Shown here: in pieces, positions 34,924 through 43,270 of the stretch
Layout of the letters: the number at the start of each line of letters is the position of its first letter
Position numbering within the stretch: the first letter of the stretch is position 1
Origin: an uncultured Alphaproteobacteria bacterium
Lineage (GTDB): Bacteria; Pseudomonadota; Alphaproteobacteria; Rhodobacterales; Rhodobacteraceae
DNA: 64,000 bases
NCBI GenBank assembly: GCA_902619165.1
Contig: CACNDI010000005.1
Coordinates: 62,001-126,000, forward strand
Reading direction: 5' to 3'
Translations under genes and position numbers: made by a program
Notes under the pieces: generated by a model
What the model was told of the DNA's origin: nothing
What the model saw: only the letters and a program-made list of their open reading frames with translations
Database searches by the model: none

Positions 34924-35799
34924 TTATTTTATCATGAGAACGGTAGGATTTTGTAGGTAGAACACTATTCTATCAAGAAATTTTGCTCCCAGCTCTCCGT
35001 CAATCGTTCTATGATCTACGGATAATGTTAAGTAAACTTGTTTGCATGATAAAAAACTTCCATTTTCACTAATAACCTCATCTTTAACTGCCCCAACTGC
35101 TAATATTGATGAATTCGGTGGGTTAATAATTGCATCGAAGTTTTCGATAGAAAACATTCCTAAGTTCGAAATGGCGTGCGCACAATCTATAAAGTCACTG
35201 TTTCTCAGTTGCTTTTTCTTTGCTTTTTCAATAAGTTCTTTCATTTCTAACGAAATTTGACTTAATGATTTTTTATCAATATTTCTAAGAGTTGGGGTGT
35301 ACAGTCCTGTTTCAGTTGATATAGCTACTCCCATTGCTACTTCGTTAAATTTCAACATATGTTGTTCTTGCCATATCATATTACAGTCAGGAAAGTCTAT
35401 TAAAGCACAAGCACATGCTTTTATAAAAAAGTCATTTATTGATATTTTATTGTTTTTTTCAAGTAAATCATTTGTCTTATTTCTAAAGTTAATCAATTCA
35501 TCTACTCTAGCTTTGCGTCTTAAGTAAAAGTGAGGTATTGATGATTTTGAAAGGGTCAGCTTTTCCGCAATTATTTTTCTTATTTTAGGTACATTTATTA
35601 CCTCATGGTCTATACTATAAACTTGTCCGGAGTTATTCTTTTGTTCGACATCTCTGTTAGAAAAGGGTAATTTTAAATGTTTTTCTATATCAATTTTTGT
35701 TATTCTTCCTCTTGGTCCAGTACCTGTAATATCTTCCACATCTATAGAATTCAAAGAGGCTAACTTTTTGGCCAAAGGCGTTATAAATATTCTACCCAT
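34924..35799 (-). CDS. pdhC: Pyruvate dehydrogenase E2 (dihydrolipoyl acetyltransferase) lacking a lipoyl domain
   Basis: Core acetyltransferase of the pyruvate dehydrogenase complex. The 291-residue chain begins at once with the peripheral-subunit-binding domain ('ITPLAKKLASLNSIDVEDITG', 'GPRGRITKIDIEKHL', residues ~6-42), then a short linker and a complete catalytic domain with His263 and Asp267 in 'DHRTIDG'. The N-terminal lipoyl domain present in ordinary E2 proteins is absent, and only seven bases separate the start from the pdhB stop, so no hidden coding space exists. The lipoyl arm must come from E1 beta. E3 (lpd) is not in the window. A branched-chain E2 is unlikely given its partners. 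Confidence 0.92.
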   Translation of the reverse strand: MGRIFITPLAKKLASLNSIDVEDITGTGPRGRITKIDIEKHLKLPFSNRDVEQKNNSGQVYSIDHEVINVPKIRKIIAEKLTLSKSSIPHFYLRRKARVDELINFRNKTNDLLEKNNKISINDFFIKACACALIDFPDCNMIWQEQHMLKFNEVAMGVAISTETGLYTPTLRNIDKKSLSQISLEMKELIEKAKKKQLRNSDFIDCAHAISNLGMFSIENFDAIINPPNSSILAVGAVKDEVISENGSFLSCKQVYLTLSVDHRTIDGELGAKFLDRIVFYLQNPTVLMIK

Positions 35800-35806
35800 A
35801 ATTTAT

Positions 35807-37198
35807 TTAATCTTTATAAAGAACTTGCTTAACAGAAAAAACAATCTCGTCTGGAGTAATTAAAGCCGCTTTTTCCAAATTCTCTGCATAGGGCATAGGT
35901 ACGTCTTTCCCTGTGCAATTCAACACCGGGGCATCCAAATAGTCAAATGCTCTTATCATAATTTGTGAGCCAATATAGCTTCCGATTGAACATACAGGAA
36001 AAGATTCTTCTACGGTTACACATCTATTAGTCTTTTTCACTGATTCTATTATTGCATCGAAGTCAATTGGCCTTATTGTTCTTAAATCGACTATCTCTGC
36101 ACTTATTCCTAATTCCTTCAGCTTCTTATCAGCCTCAAGAGTGTGCATCATGCCAATCCCATAGCTAATGATTGTCACGTCCTGTCCGGTTGAAATAGTC
36201 TTCGCCTTTCCAATTGGTATAATTTGTTCAGTATCAATATTTACTGGAAACGATTTCCCATACAAAATCTCATTTTCAAGAAAAATAACCGGGTTATTAT
36301 CTCTAATCGCTGACTTTAGTAAACCTTTTGCATCCTCTGCAGAAAATGGCTGAACCACTTTCAAACCTGGAATTGAAGCGTATAATGATGCGAAATCTTG
36401 GCTATGTTGAGCTGCTACTCTAGCGGCTGCTCCATTTGGTCCCCTAAAGACAATTGGACAATTAATTTGTCCACCTGACATATAATTTGTTTTAGCTGCT
36501 GAGTTAATTATCTGATCTAAAGCTTGCATGGCGAAATTGAATGTCATGAACTCAACTATTGGTCTTATTCCTGTAAAGGCAGCGCCAACAGCTAGTCCAG
36601 TGAACCCATGCTCAGTGATAGGAGTATCTATTACTCGTTCCGACCCAAACTCCTCTAGTAAACCCTGACTAACTTTGTATGCTCCTTGATATTCTCCTAC
36701 CTCTTCACCCATCAAAAAAACATCCTCGTCAAGCCTCATCTCCTCGGCTATTGCACTGTTTATTGCTTCCCTAACAGTTAATTCATTCACTACCGGATTT
36801 TCGGATATCTTATCATTGCGTCTTTCATTGCCTTCAAGAGTTGTATCTACACTATCTGCCTTACCTTCTTCGCTCAAAAATTCCTCATTATTATCAATAC
36901 TTATAGGCTCAATTTTCTTGATATCATCGGCCTTTCTAATGTTAATCTCCTCAGCGCCTTCGGTTTCAATTACGGCAATCAAGGAATTAACTTTTATATT
37001 CTCCGTTCCCTCCTTTACAATTAGTTCAACAATGGTGCCTTCCTCAATACTTTCATATTCCATTAAAGCTTTATCCGTTTCGATATCAGCGATGATATCA
37101 CCTGGTTTAACCTTATCTCCAGGGCTAACGTACCATTTGGCAAGGCTACCTTCTTCCATAGTGGGTGAGAGAGAGGGCATTAAGATTTCGGACTTCAT
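35807..37198 (-). CDS. pdhB: Pyruvate dehydrogenase E1 beta with N-terminal lipoyl domain
   Basis: 463 residues. Residues 1-80 form a biotinyl/lipoyl domain with the target Lys43 in '[13 protein letters not shown]'; an acidic, Ser/Glu/Asn-rich linker (~85-138) joins it to a complete E1 beta domain ('[14 protein letters not shown]', '[15 protein letters not shown]', '[17 protein letters not shown]', 'LVTVEESFP'-like '[15 protein letters not shown]'). E1 alpha and beta decarboxylate pyruvate with thiamine diphosphate. Lipoyl-bearing E1 beta is known in alphaproteobacteria; here it is the only lipoyl domain seen in the complex. Lies 15 bases after pdhA. Confidence 0.95.
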   Translation of the reverse strand: MKSEILMPSLSPTMEEGSLAKWYVSPGDKVKPGDIIADIETDKALMEYESIEEGTIVELIVKEGTENIKVNSLIAVIETEGAEEINIRKADDIKKIEPISIDNNEEFLSEEGKADSVDTTLEGNERRNDKISENPVVNELTVREAINSAIAEEMRLDEDVFLMGEEVGEYQGAYKVSQGLLEEFGSERVIDTPITEHGFTGLAVGAAFTGIRPIVEFMTFNFAMQALDQIINSAAKTNYMSGGQINCPIVFRGPNGAAARVAAQHSQDFASLYASIPGLKVVQPFSAEDAKGLLKSAIRDNNPVIFLENEILYGKSFPVNIDTEQIIPIGKAKTISTGQDVTIISYGIGMMHTLEADKKLKELGISAEIVDLRTIRPIDFDAIIESVKKTNRCVTVEESFPVCSIGSYIGSQIMIRAFDYLDAPVLNCTGKDVPMPYAENLEKAALITPDEIVFSVKQVLYKD

Positions 37199-37213
37199 TT
37201 TTTTTCCTATTTT

Positions 37214-38188
37214 TTAACCAGCGTACACATCAGTCCAAAGTTCCTCAATATCAGGTTCTGGGCTGTTTAAAGCGAAGTCTGATGCCTCAGTTACTATTGA
37301 TTTAATCTCAGCATCCGTTGCTTTAAACTGCTTTTCTGAGATTTTATGTTTTTCTATCAACATAGACCGTAGCATATCTATTGGGTCTTTTTCTTCTCTG
37401 ACTTTTTGAACCTCTTCTCTAGTTCGATATTTTGCAGGGTCAGACATAGAGTGCCCTCTATATCTGTATGTTTTCATTTCAAGAATAAAGGGCCCTTTAC
37501 CGGCTCTACAATGATCTGCCGCATTAGCAGCTTCTTTTGCTACATCGAGAACATTCATACCATTAACGGCTTTTCCTGGAATATTGAAAGCCAGTCCTCT
37601 TGCAAACATTTCTTCGGTTGAGGACGCTCGAACCATTGAGGTTCCCATGGCATACTGGTTATTTTCAATAACAAAAACTACTGGTAACTTCCAAAGTGAA
37701 GCCATATTGAAAGCTTCGTAAACCTGTCCTTGATTTGCAGCCCCTTCACCAAAGTAAGTGAAACAAACATTACTAGTTTTTTTATATTTATTTGCAAAAG
37801 CTATACCGGCCCCGATTGGTACTTGTGCGCCTACAATTCCATGCCCTCCATAAAAGCCTTCACTTTTGGAGAACATATGCATAGATCCACCTTTACCCTT
37901 TGAGTAACCGGTAAAACGACCCGTCAGTTCTGCCATCACCATTTTTGGATCCATGCCACAAGCAAGCATATGACCATGATCTCTGTAAGATGTAATGTTT
38001 TGATCTCCATTTTCCTTCACAGAGTCTATTCCCACAACAACAGCCTCCTGGCCTATGTACAAATGACAAAATCCCCCTATGTGTCCCATCCCATACAGCT
38101 GCCCCGCTTTTTCTTCAAATCTTCTAATTAGGAGCATCTTGTAATAAAGCTCAAGCAACTCTTTTTTTGACTCACTGGTTTTCTTCAT
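37214..38188 (-). CDS. pdhA: Pyruvate dehydrogenase E1 alpha
   Basis: 324-residue thiamine-diphosphate subunit. Blocks seen are 'YKMLLIRRFEEKAGQLYGMG', 'GFCHLYIGQEAVVVG', 'GSMHMFSKSEGFYGGHGIVGAQ' (split here), the ThDP-magnesium motif 'FGEGAANQG' through 'VIENNQYAMGTS', and 'YRYRGHSMSDPAKYR'. It forms an alpha2beta2 unit with PdhB. No clear ribosome site precedes the ATG; the 30-base gap after ftsB contains a short inverted repeat instead. Confidence 0.95.
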   Translation of the reverse strand: MKKTSESKKELLELYYKMLLIRRFEEKAGQLYGMGHIGGFCHLYIGQEAVVVGIDSVKENGDQNITSYRDHGHMLACGMDPKMVMAELTGRFTGYSKGKGGSMHMFSKSEGFYGGHGIVGAQVPIGAGIAFANKYKKTSNVCFTYFGEGAANQGQVYEAFNMASLWKLPVVFVIENNQYAMGTSMVRASSTEEMFARGLAFNIPGKAVNGMNVLDVAKEAANAADHCRAGKGPFILEMKTYRYRGHSMSDPAKYRTREEVQKVREEKDPIDMLRSMLIEKHKISEKQFKATDAEIKSIVTEASDFALNSPEPDIEELWTDVYAG

Positions 38189-38196
38189 GAATATAG

Positions 38197-38213
38197 TTTA
38201 GTGTTAAACTAAA
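38197..38213. promoter_or_regulatory. Short inverted repeat just upstream of pdhA
   Basis: TTTAGT-gttaa-ACTAAA is a perfect 6-5-6 palindrome starting nine bases before the pdhA ATG, in the 30-base ftsB-pdhA gap. It could be a transcription-factor operator acting on pdhABC or a small RNA hairpin; in AT-rich DNA chance occurrence is possible. Confidence 0.25.
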
Positions 38214-38218
38214 TATTT

Positions 38219-38575
38219 TCAATATCTAATTTTAAATACTATTAGTTCATCTTCACCAACTAAACCTAAAATTTTTCTTGCCTGCTGGTCAAGAAGCTCT
38301 AGGTCAAGGCTTGTATCCGAAAGCCGCTTAATTTTGTTTTTAACTGCCATATTTTTTTCATTTACTAACTTTAATTCTTTGGTCAAAGCTTTTTCTTTGG
38401 CTAATAGCTGGTACTTAGAAGAAACACCATACTCTCCTTTGAATGATGCGATTATAAAATACAGACAAAGTATACAGCATACAGCGGACAAAGTAATTTC
38501 TAAAATTTTAAAGCTTTTAAACAATTTAGCATCCTCAAACGAATCATTACATACTTGATTCGTAAAAGGAATCAT
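38219..38575 (-). CDS. ftsB: Septum formation initiator FtsB/DivIC-like
   Basis: 118-residue bitopic division protein. A cytoplasmic N-terminus, one membrane helix ('LEITLSAVCCILCLYFIIASF', split), then a coiled coil ('LLAKEKALTKELKLVNEKNMAVKNK', in part) and the 'DLELLDQQARKILGLVGEDELIVF' C-terminus typical of alphaproteobacterial FtsB. It bridges FtsL and FtsQ at the septum. Four bases separate it from pgk upstream and 30 from pdhA downstream; ftsB beside pdhA is the usual alphaproteobacterial location. Confidence 0.9.
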   Translation of the reverse strand: MIPFTNQVCNDSFEDAKLFKSFKILEITLSAVCCILCLYFIIASFKGEYGVSSKYQLLAKEKALTKELKLVNEKNMAVKNKIKRLSDTSLDLELLDQQARKILGLVGEDELIVFKIRY

Positions 38576-38579
38576 TTTT

Positions 38580-39767
38580 TTATATTTTAAGTGATTCGAT
38601 CCCAGGAAGTGATTTGCCCTCTAGCCATTCCAGAAAAGCACCTCCAGCAGTTGAAACGTAGCTAAATTTTGAGATTGAAGCGGATGTTTTAAGAGCACTG
38701 ACAGTATCACCACCCCCTGCTATCGAGATTAATTGCTTTTTTGAAGTTCTATTTGCTGCGTAGTTAGCTATATTATTCGTTCCTTGATCAAATGGTCGAG
38801 TTTCAAATGCACCCAGTGGACCATTCCAAATCAGGGTCTTTGATTTGTTAATTATATCCATTATGTTTTTTTGAGACTGTATGCCTATATCAAGGATCAT
38901 TTTATCTATTGGGCAACAATCAACTCTAAATGTTTGGACCTCCTTTTTTTCATTAAGTGAGTTGGCACAGACTATATCTAGAGGTAATACCAACTTACAT
39001 TTTTTATATTTTAGTTCTTGAATTATTTCCTTTGCAGTCTGTATCATTTTTTTTTCTGTAATTGATATACCAATTCCATATCCCTTAGCACTAAGAAATG
39101 TATTGGCCATTGCCCCACCAATTATCAAATATTCTACTTTATTGCTTAAATTATTTAGAAGCTCAATTTTTGTTGATATCTTAGAACCTCCAACAATAGC
39201 TGTGACTGGTTTTAAAGGTTGATCTAACGCTAAAGACAAAGCTTTAAGCTCTTTTTGAACAAGGAAACCTGCAAAACTTGGTAGATAATCAGTTATCCCC
39301 TGAGTAGAGGCATGAGCTCTATGGGAGACTGAAAAAGCATCATTACAATAAACATTGCCAAGTGAAGCAAGTTTGGAACTAAAATCAGGGTCATTAAACT
39401 CTTCTAATTTAGAAAACCTTATATTCTCCAATAAGAAAATTGAGGGGAAGGGGGCAGCCTCAATTTCTTTGCTCCATAAGTCTATTTCAAGTGATGGCAA
39501 AAATTTTATATCTAAATTTAGGATTTTATTTAGGTATCCCAACAATTTTTTTAAGCTTAAGTCTTTATTTATTTTTCCATTTGGTCTTCCAAAGTGTGAA
39601 AGTATAACTACTCTGTTTTCATTTTTTATTAGATGGTGTACCGTTTCTTTTGTTTTCTCTATTCTTGATGTATCACTAATCTTTCCATTTGAATAAGGAA
39701 CGTTTAGGTCAAGACGGAGGACGACCGTCTGTTTTTTTATCTTGGCATCTTGAATTTTTTTTATCAT
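38580..39767 (-). CDS. pgk: Phosphoglycerate kinase
   Basis: 395-residue two-domain kinase of glycolysis/gluconeogenesis. N-domain substrate blocks 'VVLRLDLNVPYSNG', 'VVILSHFGRPNG', 'NDAFSVSHRAHAST' and nucleotide blocks 'AIVGGSKISTKIELL', 'WNGPLGAFE' and 'IAGGGDTVSAL' are all present. It lies 21 bases after tkt and four before ftsB. gap, which often stands between tkt and pgk, is absent here. Confidence 0.96.
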   Translation of the reverse strand: MIKKIQDAKIKKQTVVLRLDLNVPYSNGKISDTSRIEKTKETVHHLIKNENRVVILSHFGRPNGKINKDLSLKKLLGYLNKILNLDIKFLPSLEIDLWSKEIEAAPFPSIFLLENIRFSKLEEFNDPDFSSKLASLGNVYCNDAFSVSHRAHASTQGITDYLPSFAGFLVQKELKALSLALDQPLKPVTAIVGGSKISTKIELLNNLSNKVEYLIIGGAMANTFLSAKGYGIGISITEKKMIQTAKEIIQELKYKKCKLVLPLDIVCANSLNEKKEVQTFRVDCCPIDKMILDIGIQSQKNIMDIINKSKTLIWNGPLGAFETRPFDQGTNNIANYAANRTSKKQLISIAGGGDTVSALKTSASISKFSYVSTAGGAFLEWLEGKSLPGIESLKI

Positions 39768-39788
39768 CGGATTTCAATAAAACCGCAA

Positions 39789-41810
39789 TCAAATCAATGT
39801 CTTAGCCTGTCGACATATTTCGTCAACATTAATTTGAAAGTGATCAAAGAGATCCTTTGCTGGCGCAGAAGCTCCAAAGCCCTTCATTCCTATAAATGAG
39901 GTTCTGGTTTGGCTGCCACCATTTTCATAAAGCCATTTTTCCCAACCTAACTTAACTCCAGCTTCTATAGCTATTCTGACGGTGCCTCTCGGCAACAATT
40001 TCTTCTTATATTTATAATCTTGATCTTCAAATAATTCCCATGAAGGCATCGAAATTACCCTCGTACCAATCCCATCATTTTCTAATACCTCTCCCGCTTT
40101 TAATGCAATCTGAACCTCAGAGCCAGTAGCTATAAGTATAACTTTTTTCTTATTAATAAAGTTTTTTACAATGTAGGCGCCCCTAAACGATCGATTAGTT
40201 GAAACTTGTTCCTTTCTAATTAAAGGCAAATTCTGTCTCGATAAGCAAATAATAGAGGGTTTGTGTTTTGACTTGAGTGCAATCTCCCAGCATTCAATAG
40301 TCTCTATAATATCACATGGTCTAAAAATGTTTAAATTTGGAATCGATCGAAGAGATGCCAAATGCTCAACTGGTTGATGTGTTGGTCCGTCTTCACCCAA
40401 ACCTATACTGTCGTGGGTCATAACATAAATAACGCCCAAACCCATTAGTGCACTTAAACGAATTGCACCTCGACAATAGTCAGAGAAGGTCAGAAATGTG
40501 CCTCCATAAGGAATTATTCCCCCATGTAAAGCCATACCATTCATGATAGCTGCCATTCCGTGCTCTCTTATCCCATAATGAATATATCTGCCTGATCGAT
40601 TAAGTTCTGAAAAAACCTCAAGCGATTTTGATTTTGTGTTGTTTGAACCTGTCAAGTCTGCAGAGCCTCCAATAGTATTATTAAAACACCCATTTATAAG
40701 GTCTAGGCATAATTCACTGGCTTTTCTTGTTGCTAAATCCGTTTGAATTTCTTGTGAATATAGTTTTTTAAAATTTTTAATACCTCGAGCAAGTTTTGAG
40801 GGAAATTTTTTTTCTATCTCACTTAAAAAAACGGTTCTTTTCTTTTCTGATAGAGATTGGAAGCGGTCTGACCAATCTTTAAAAACTTTGTAATTTTTTT
40901 GTCCTATTTTTACCCATGCTTCCTTTACATTTGATGGGATTTCAAACTCTTTATAATGCCAATCAAAACTTTTTCTTAATTGTTCAACCTCATTCTTCCC
41001 CAATGGAGCACCATGTGCTCCTGAAGTTCCCTGTTTAGCGGTCGAACCGTAACCAATTATTGACTTTGCCGCAATTAAGGATGGGCGGCTGTCTTTTTTT
41101 GCATTACTTATCGCTTGATCAATTTCAATTGGGTTGTGAGCATCACAAGAAAAAGTAGACCATCCAGACGATTCAAATCTGGAGATCTGGTCAGTATTAC
41201 AAGAAAGCTCGACTCCTCCATCAATAGTAATTCCATTATCGTCCCAAATTACTATTAGCTTTTTTAGTTTTAGTTTGCCTGCTAATGATATAACCTCTTG
41301 GCTTATTCCTTCCATTAGACACCCATCGCCAGCAATCACATATGTGTAGTGGTCACAGAGATAGCTACCCCATCTTGAGCCAATGAATTCCTCAGCTATA
41401 GCCATGCCAACGGCATTGCCAAGTCCTTGTCCTAATGGACCTGTAGTCGTTTCAATACCAGGAATATGACCATATTCTGGGTGCCCAGCCGTTTTTGAAT
41501 TAAGCTGCCTGAAGTTTTTTATATCTTCCAAAGTAATATCAGGATAACCGGCTAAATAAAGAACAGAATATAAAAGCATTGATCCGTGCCCTGCAGATAA
41601 AATAAAACGATCTCTATCGAACCAATTAGGCTCAGATGAAAGGAACTTTAGGTGTTTCTGAAATAAAACTGTCACAACATCAGCCATACCCATCGGCATT
41701 CCAGGATGACCGCTATTAGCTTTCTCAACTCCATCCACAGATAACATTCTGATTGCAGTAGCTTTATCCCAGTGGCCGGGAAAGCTTTTTCGTAAAGTAC
41801 CAATATCCAT
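39789..41810 (-). CDS. tkt: Transketolase
   Basis: 673-residue thiamine-diphosphate enzyme of the non-oxidative pentose phosphate pathway. Motifs include 'MLSVDGVEKANSGHPGMPMG', the ThDP site 'VIAGDGCLMEGISQEV' with 'WDDNGITIDG', and the central pyrimidine domain 'RYIHYGIREHGMAAIMNG', 'THDSIGLGEDGPTHQPVEHLA' (split). It begins a minus-strand run tkt-pgk-ftsB-pdhABC and is divergent from the DUF4164-zapA pair. Confidence 0.97.
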   Translation of the reverse strand: MDIGTLRKSFPGHWDKATAIRMLSVDGVEKANSGHPGMPMGMADVVTVLFQKHLKFLSSEPNWFDRDRFILSAGHGSMLLYSVLYLAGYPDITLEDIKNFRQLNSKTAGHPEYGHIPGIETTTGPLGQGLGNAVGMAIAEEFIGSRWGSYLCDHYTYVIAGDGCLMEGISQEVISLAGKLKLKKLIVIWDDNGITIDGGVELSCNTDQISRFESSGWSTFSCDAHNPIEIDQAISNAKKDSRPSLIAAKSIIGYGSTAKQGTSGAHGAPLGKNEVEQLRKSFDWHYKEFEIPSNVKEAWVKIGQKNYKVFKDWSDRFQSLSEKKRTVFLSEIEKKFPSKLARGIKNFKKLYSQEIQTDLATRKASELCLDLINGCFNNTIGGSADLTGSNNTKSKSLEVFSELNRSGRYIHYGIREHGMAAIMNGMALHGGIIPYGGTFLTFSDYCRGAIRLSALMGLGVIYVMTHDSIGLGEDGPTHQPVEHLASLRSIPNLNIFRPCDIIETIECWEIALKSKHKPSIICLSRQNLPLIRKEQVSTNRSFRGAYIVKNFINKKKVILIATGSEVQIALKAGEVLENDGIGTRVISMPSWELFEDQDYKYKKKLLPRGTVRIAIEAGVKLGWEKWLYENGGSQTRTSFIGMKGFGASAPAKDLFDHFQINVDEICRQAKTLI

Positions 41811-41841
41811 TTTAAAAATTTTGCTTATAGTCAGTTTCGTT

Positions 41842-41869
41842 ATAATATGTAATTTTTTAGCATAGTAAA
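41842..41869 (-). promoter_or_regulatory. Candidate promoter for tkt
   Basis: On the minus strand TTTACT (41869-41864) and TATTAT (41847-41842) with a 16-base spacer lie 31 bases before the tkt ATG in the 133-base divergent gap. Confidence 0.33.
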
Positions 41870-41896
41870 TCTAATATTTGTATTTTAGAAAAAGGT

Positions 41897-41926
41897 TTGT
41901 GTTAAATCAAATAGAGCGGTTATAAT
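41897..41926 (+). promoter_or_regulatory. Promoter for the DUF4164-zapA pair
   Basis: TTGTGT (41897-41902), an 18-base spacer and a perfect TATAAT (41921-41926) stand 17 bases before the ATG at 41944. The short distance to the start leaves little or no leader, and no good ribosome site is seen, so the transcript may be nearly leaderless. Confidence 0.5.
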
Positions 41927-41943
41927 AAAAGCATTATTATCTC

Positions 41944-42201
41944 ATGACCCAATTAGTTAAATTAGAAAAAAGATTTGAAATTGCCTTAGAAAAGCTCGAA
42001 CTAGCCTTGGCAAATAAAAATTCGAGCAAATCTTCAGGCAGCATTGATCAAAAAGATAAAGACGTAGAAAAAAACACCCACAGTGTTGATGATTTATTAA
42101 TTAAAATTGGAAAGTTAGAAAAGGCTGCGAAAAGTGATGCTAAAGAGATAGATAGGCTAATTATGGAATTGAAGAAAATTTTAGAGACAAACAATGACTG
42201 A
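41944..42201 (+). CDS. Small coiled-coil protein (DUF4164-like)
   Basis: 85 residues, strongly charged, with two heptad-rich helices ('LEKRFEIALEKLELALAN' and 'KIGKLEKAAKSDAKEIDRLI') separated by a polar stretch. No membrane segment or signal. Its stop overlaps the zapA start by eight bases, so it is coupled to the division factor. A small coiled-coil gene of the DUF4164 type just before zapA and opposite tkt is a recurring alphaproteobacterial arrangement; a role in division is inferred only from that. Confidence 0.8.
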   Translation: MTQLVKLEKRFEIALEKLELALANKNSSKSSGSIDQKDKDVEKNTHSVDDLLIKIGKLEKAAKSDAKEIDRLIMELKKILETNND

Positions 42202-42637
42202 ATTAGAAATATCAATCGGTGGCCGTATTTTTTCAGTTGCCTGTGACAACGAAGAGCAGGAGAAAGTCAAAGAGGCAGCTGCACTAATCAATGAGGAAGC
42301 TGATTCTATTCAATCTCAATTAGGCCGGCTACCAGAGGCAAAAATGTTATTACTTTCTGCATTAATGATAGCCGACCGTTTGGTAGATGTTCAGACTGAG
42401 TCAAAAACATTTAAAGAAAAATCAGAAGATCTCGTTGATTTAAAAAACAAAAATCAAGAGTTAGAACGGCATAGAAATTCTCTACAAAGTGATTACCAAA
42501 AGCTAGAAATCTTAGTAGAAAAAATGTTAGCTAAATTAGAAATGGTTTCAAAATCAAGTGATAGAAAATCAGACATGTTCCTTACTGACGAGAACTCAAC
42601 GCGACAAATTGAGACGGATCAACCAAAATTATTTTAA
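42194..42637 (+). CDS. zapA: Cell division protein ZapA
   Basis: 147-residue FtsZ-ring stabiliser. The N-terminal ZapA domain ('LEISIGGRIFSVACDNEEQEKVKEAAALI', in part, with 'LLLSALMIADRLVDVQTE') is followed by a coiled coil ('LKNKNQELERHRNSLQSDY'). It cross-links FtsZ filaments. Start overlaps the DUF4164-like gene. The stop codon shares TTAA with the convergent grxD stop. I looked for a 6S RNA gene, often near zapA, but there is no room for one. Confidence 0.9.
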   Translation: MTELEISIGGRIFSVACDNEEQEKVKEAAALINEEADSIQSQLGRLPEAKMLLLSALMIADRLVDVQTESKTFKEKSEDLVDLKNKNQELERHRNSLQSDYQKLEILVEKMLAKLEMVSKSSDRKSDMFLTDENSTRQIETDQPKLF

Positions 42638-42999
42638 GCGTTTTCTTCTCTAATCCTTGCAGCAGCTTCTTGACTAAAGGGCACACTCTTTTCCGTAAAT
42701 AATTGATCTAGCTCACCTGACATCGTCATTTCTGTAATAATATCTGCACCGCCTACAAATGCATTTTTGACGTATAGCTGAGGAATTGTTGGCCAATCGG
42801 AGAAGTCTTTAATACCCTGCCTAATCTCATCATCCTCTAAAACATTTATATCTTTAAAATTAATTTGGAGATAATTTAAAATACCGGCAACTCTACTTGA
42901 GAAACCACATTGCGGCATCTTTGAAGTACCTTTCATAAAAAGGACTACGTCATGTTCATTGATTAATGCTTCAATTTTAGATTTCACGTTATCATTCAT
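42634..42999 (-). CDS. grxD: Monothiol glutaredoxin (Grx4/GrxD type)
   Basis: 121-residue CGFS glutaredoxin that carries iron-sulfur clusters together with BolA. Active-site Cys31 lies in 'MKGTSKMPQCGFSSRV'; 'WPTIPQLYVKNAFVGGADI' is the glutathione-binding segment. It lies ten bases after bolA, and the proteins form a known Grx4-BolA pair in iron sensing and cluster transfer. Cytoplasmic. Confidence 0.95.
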   Translation of the reverse strand: MNDNVKSKIEALINEHDVVLFMKGTSKMPQCGFSSRVAGILNYLQINFKDINVLEDDEIRQGIKDFSDWPTIPQLYVKNAFVGGADIITEMTMSGELDQLFTEKSVPFSQEAAARIREENA

Positions 43000-43009
43000 T
43001 TTCTATCTC

Positions 43010-43249
43010 CTATTTTATTTTTGTTTGCAAAGCAAGGGCATGTAAAATTCCATTGCTCCCATCCATTGCCCCCTCTAATGCCTTATAAACTAATTTATGT
43101 TGCTCTACTCGGGATTTTCCTCGAAACTCTTGGGTGGTAATTGTGGCGGAATAATGATTGCTATCTCCTGCAGTATCAATTATTTCAATATCAGCCTTAG
43201 GAAATTTTTTCCTAATAAGTTCCTTTATTTTTTCGGCACTTATTGCCAT
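43010..43249 (-). CDS. bolA: BolA family protein
   Basis: 79-residue class-II KH-like BolA protein. The 'IKELIRKKFPKADIEIIDTAGDSNHY' N-terminal region and 'EFRGKSRVEQHKLVYKAL' core, with the conserved histidine in 'VEQHKLVY', match the small BolA (IbaG/BolA2) type that binds a cluster with monothiol glutaredoxins. Between purL and grxD, the conserved alphaproteobacterial order. Confidence 0.94.
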   Translation of the reverse strand: MAISAEKIKELIRKKFPKADIEIIDTAGDSNHYSATITTQEFRGKSRVEQHKLVYKALEGAMDGSNGILHALALQTKIK

Positions 43250-43270
43250 ACTTTTCCCTTTTTGGTTTAG

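Noticed and set aside
34924-35806. Frameshifted lipoyl domain hidden before E2
   Set aside because: Only seven bases separate the pdhB stop from the E2 start and pdhB ends with its normal C-terminus, so no lipoyl remnant can be present.
42194-42999. 6S RNA gene next to zapA
   Set aside because: zapA and grxD overlap by their stop codons, leaving no intergenic space.
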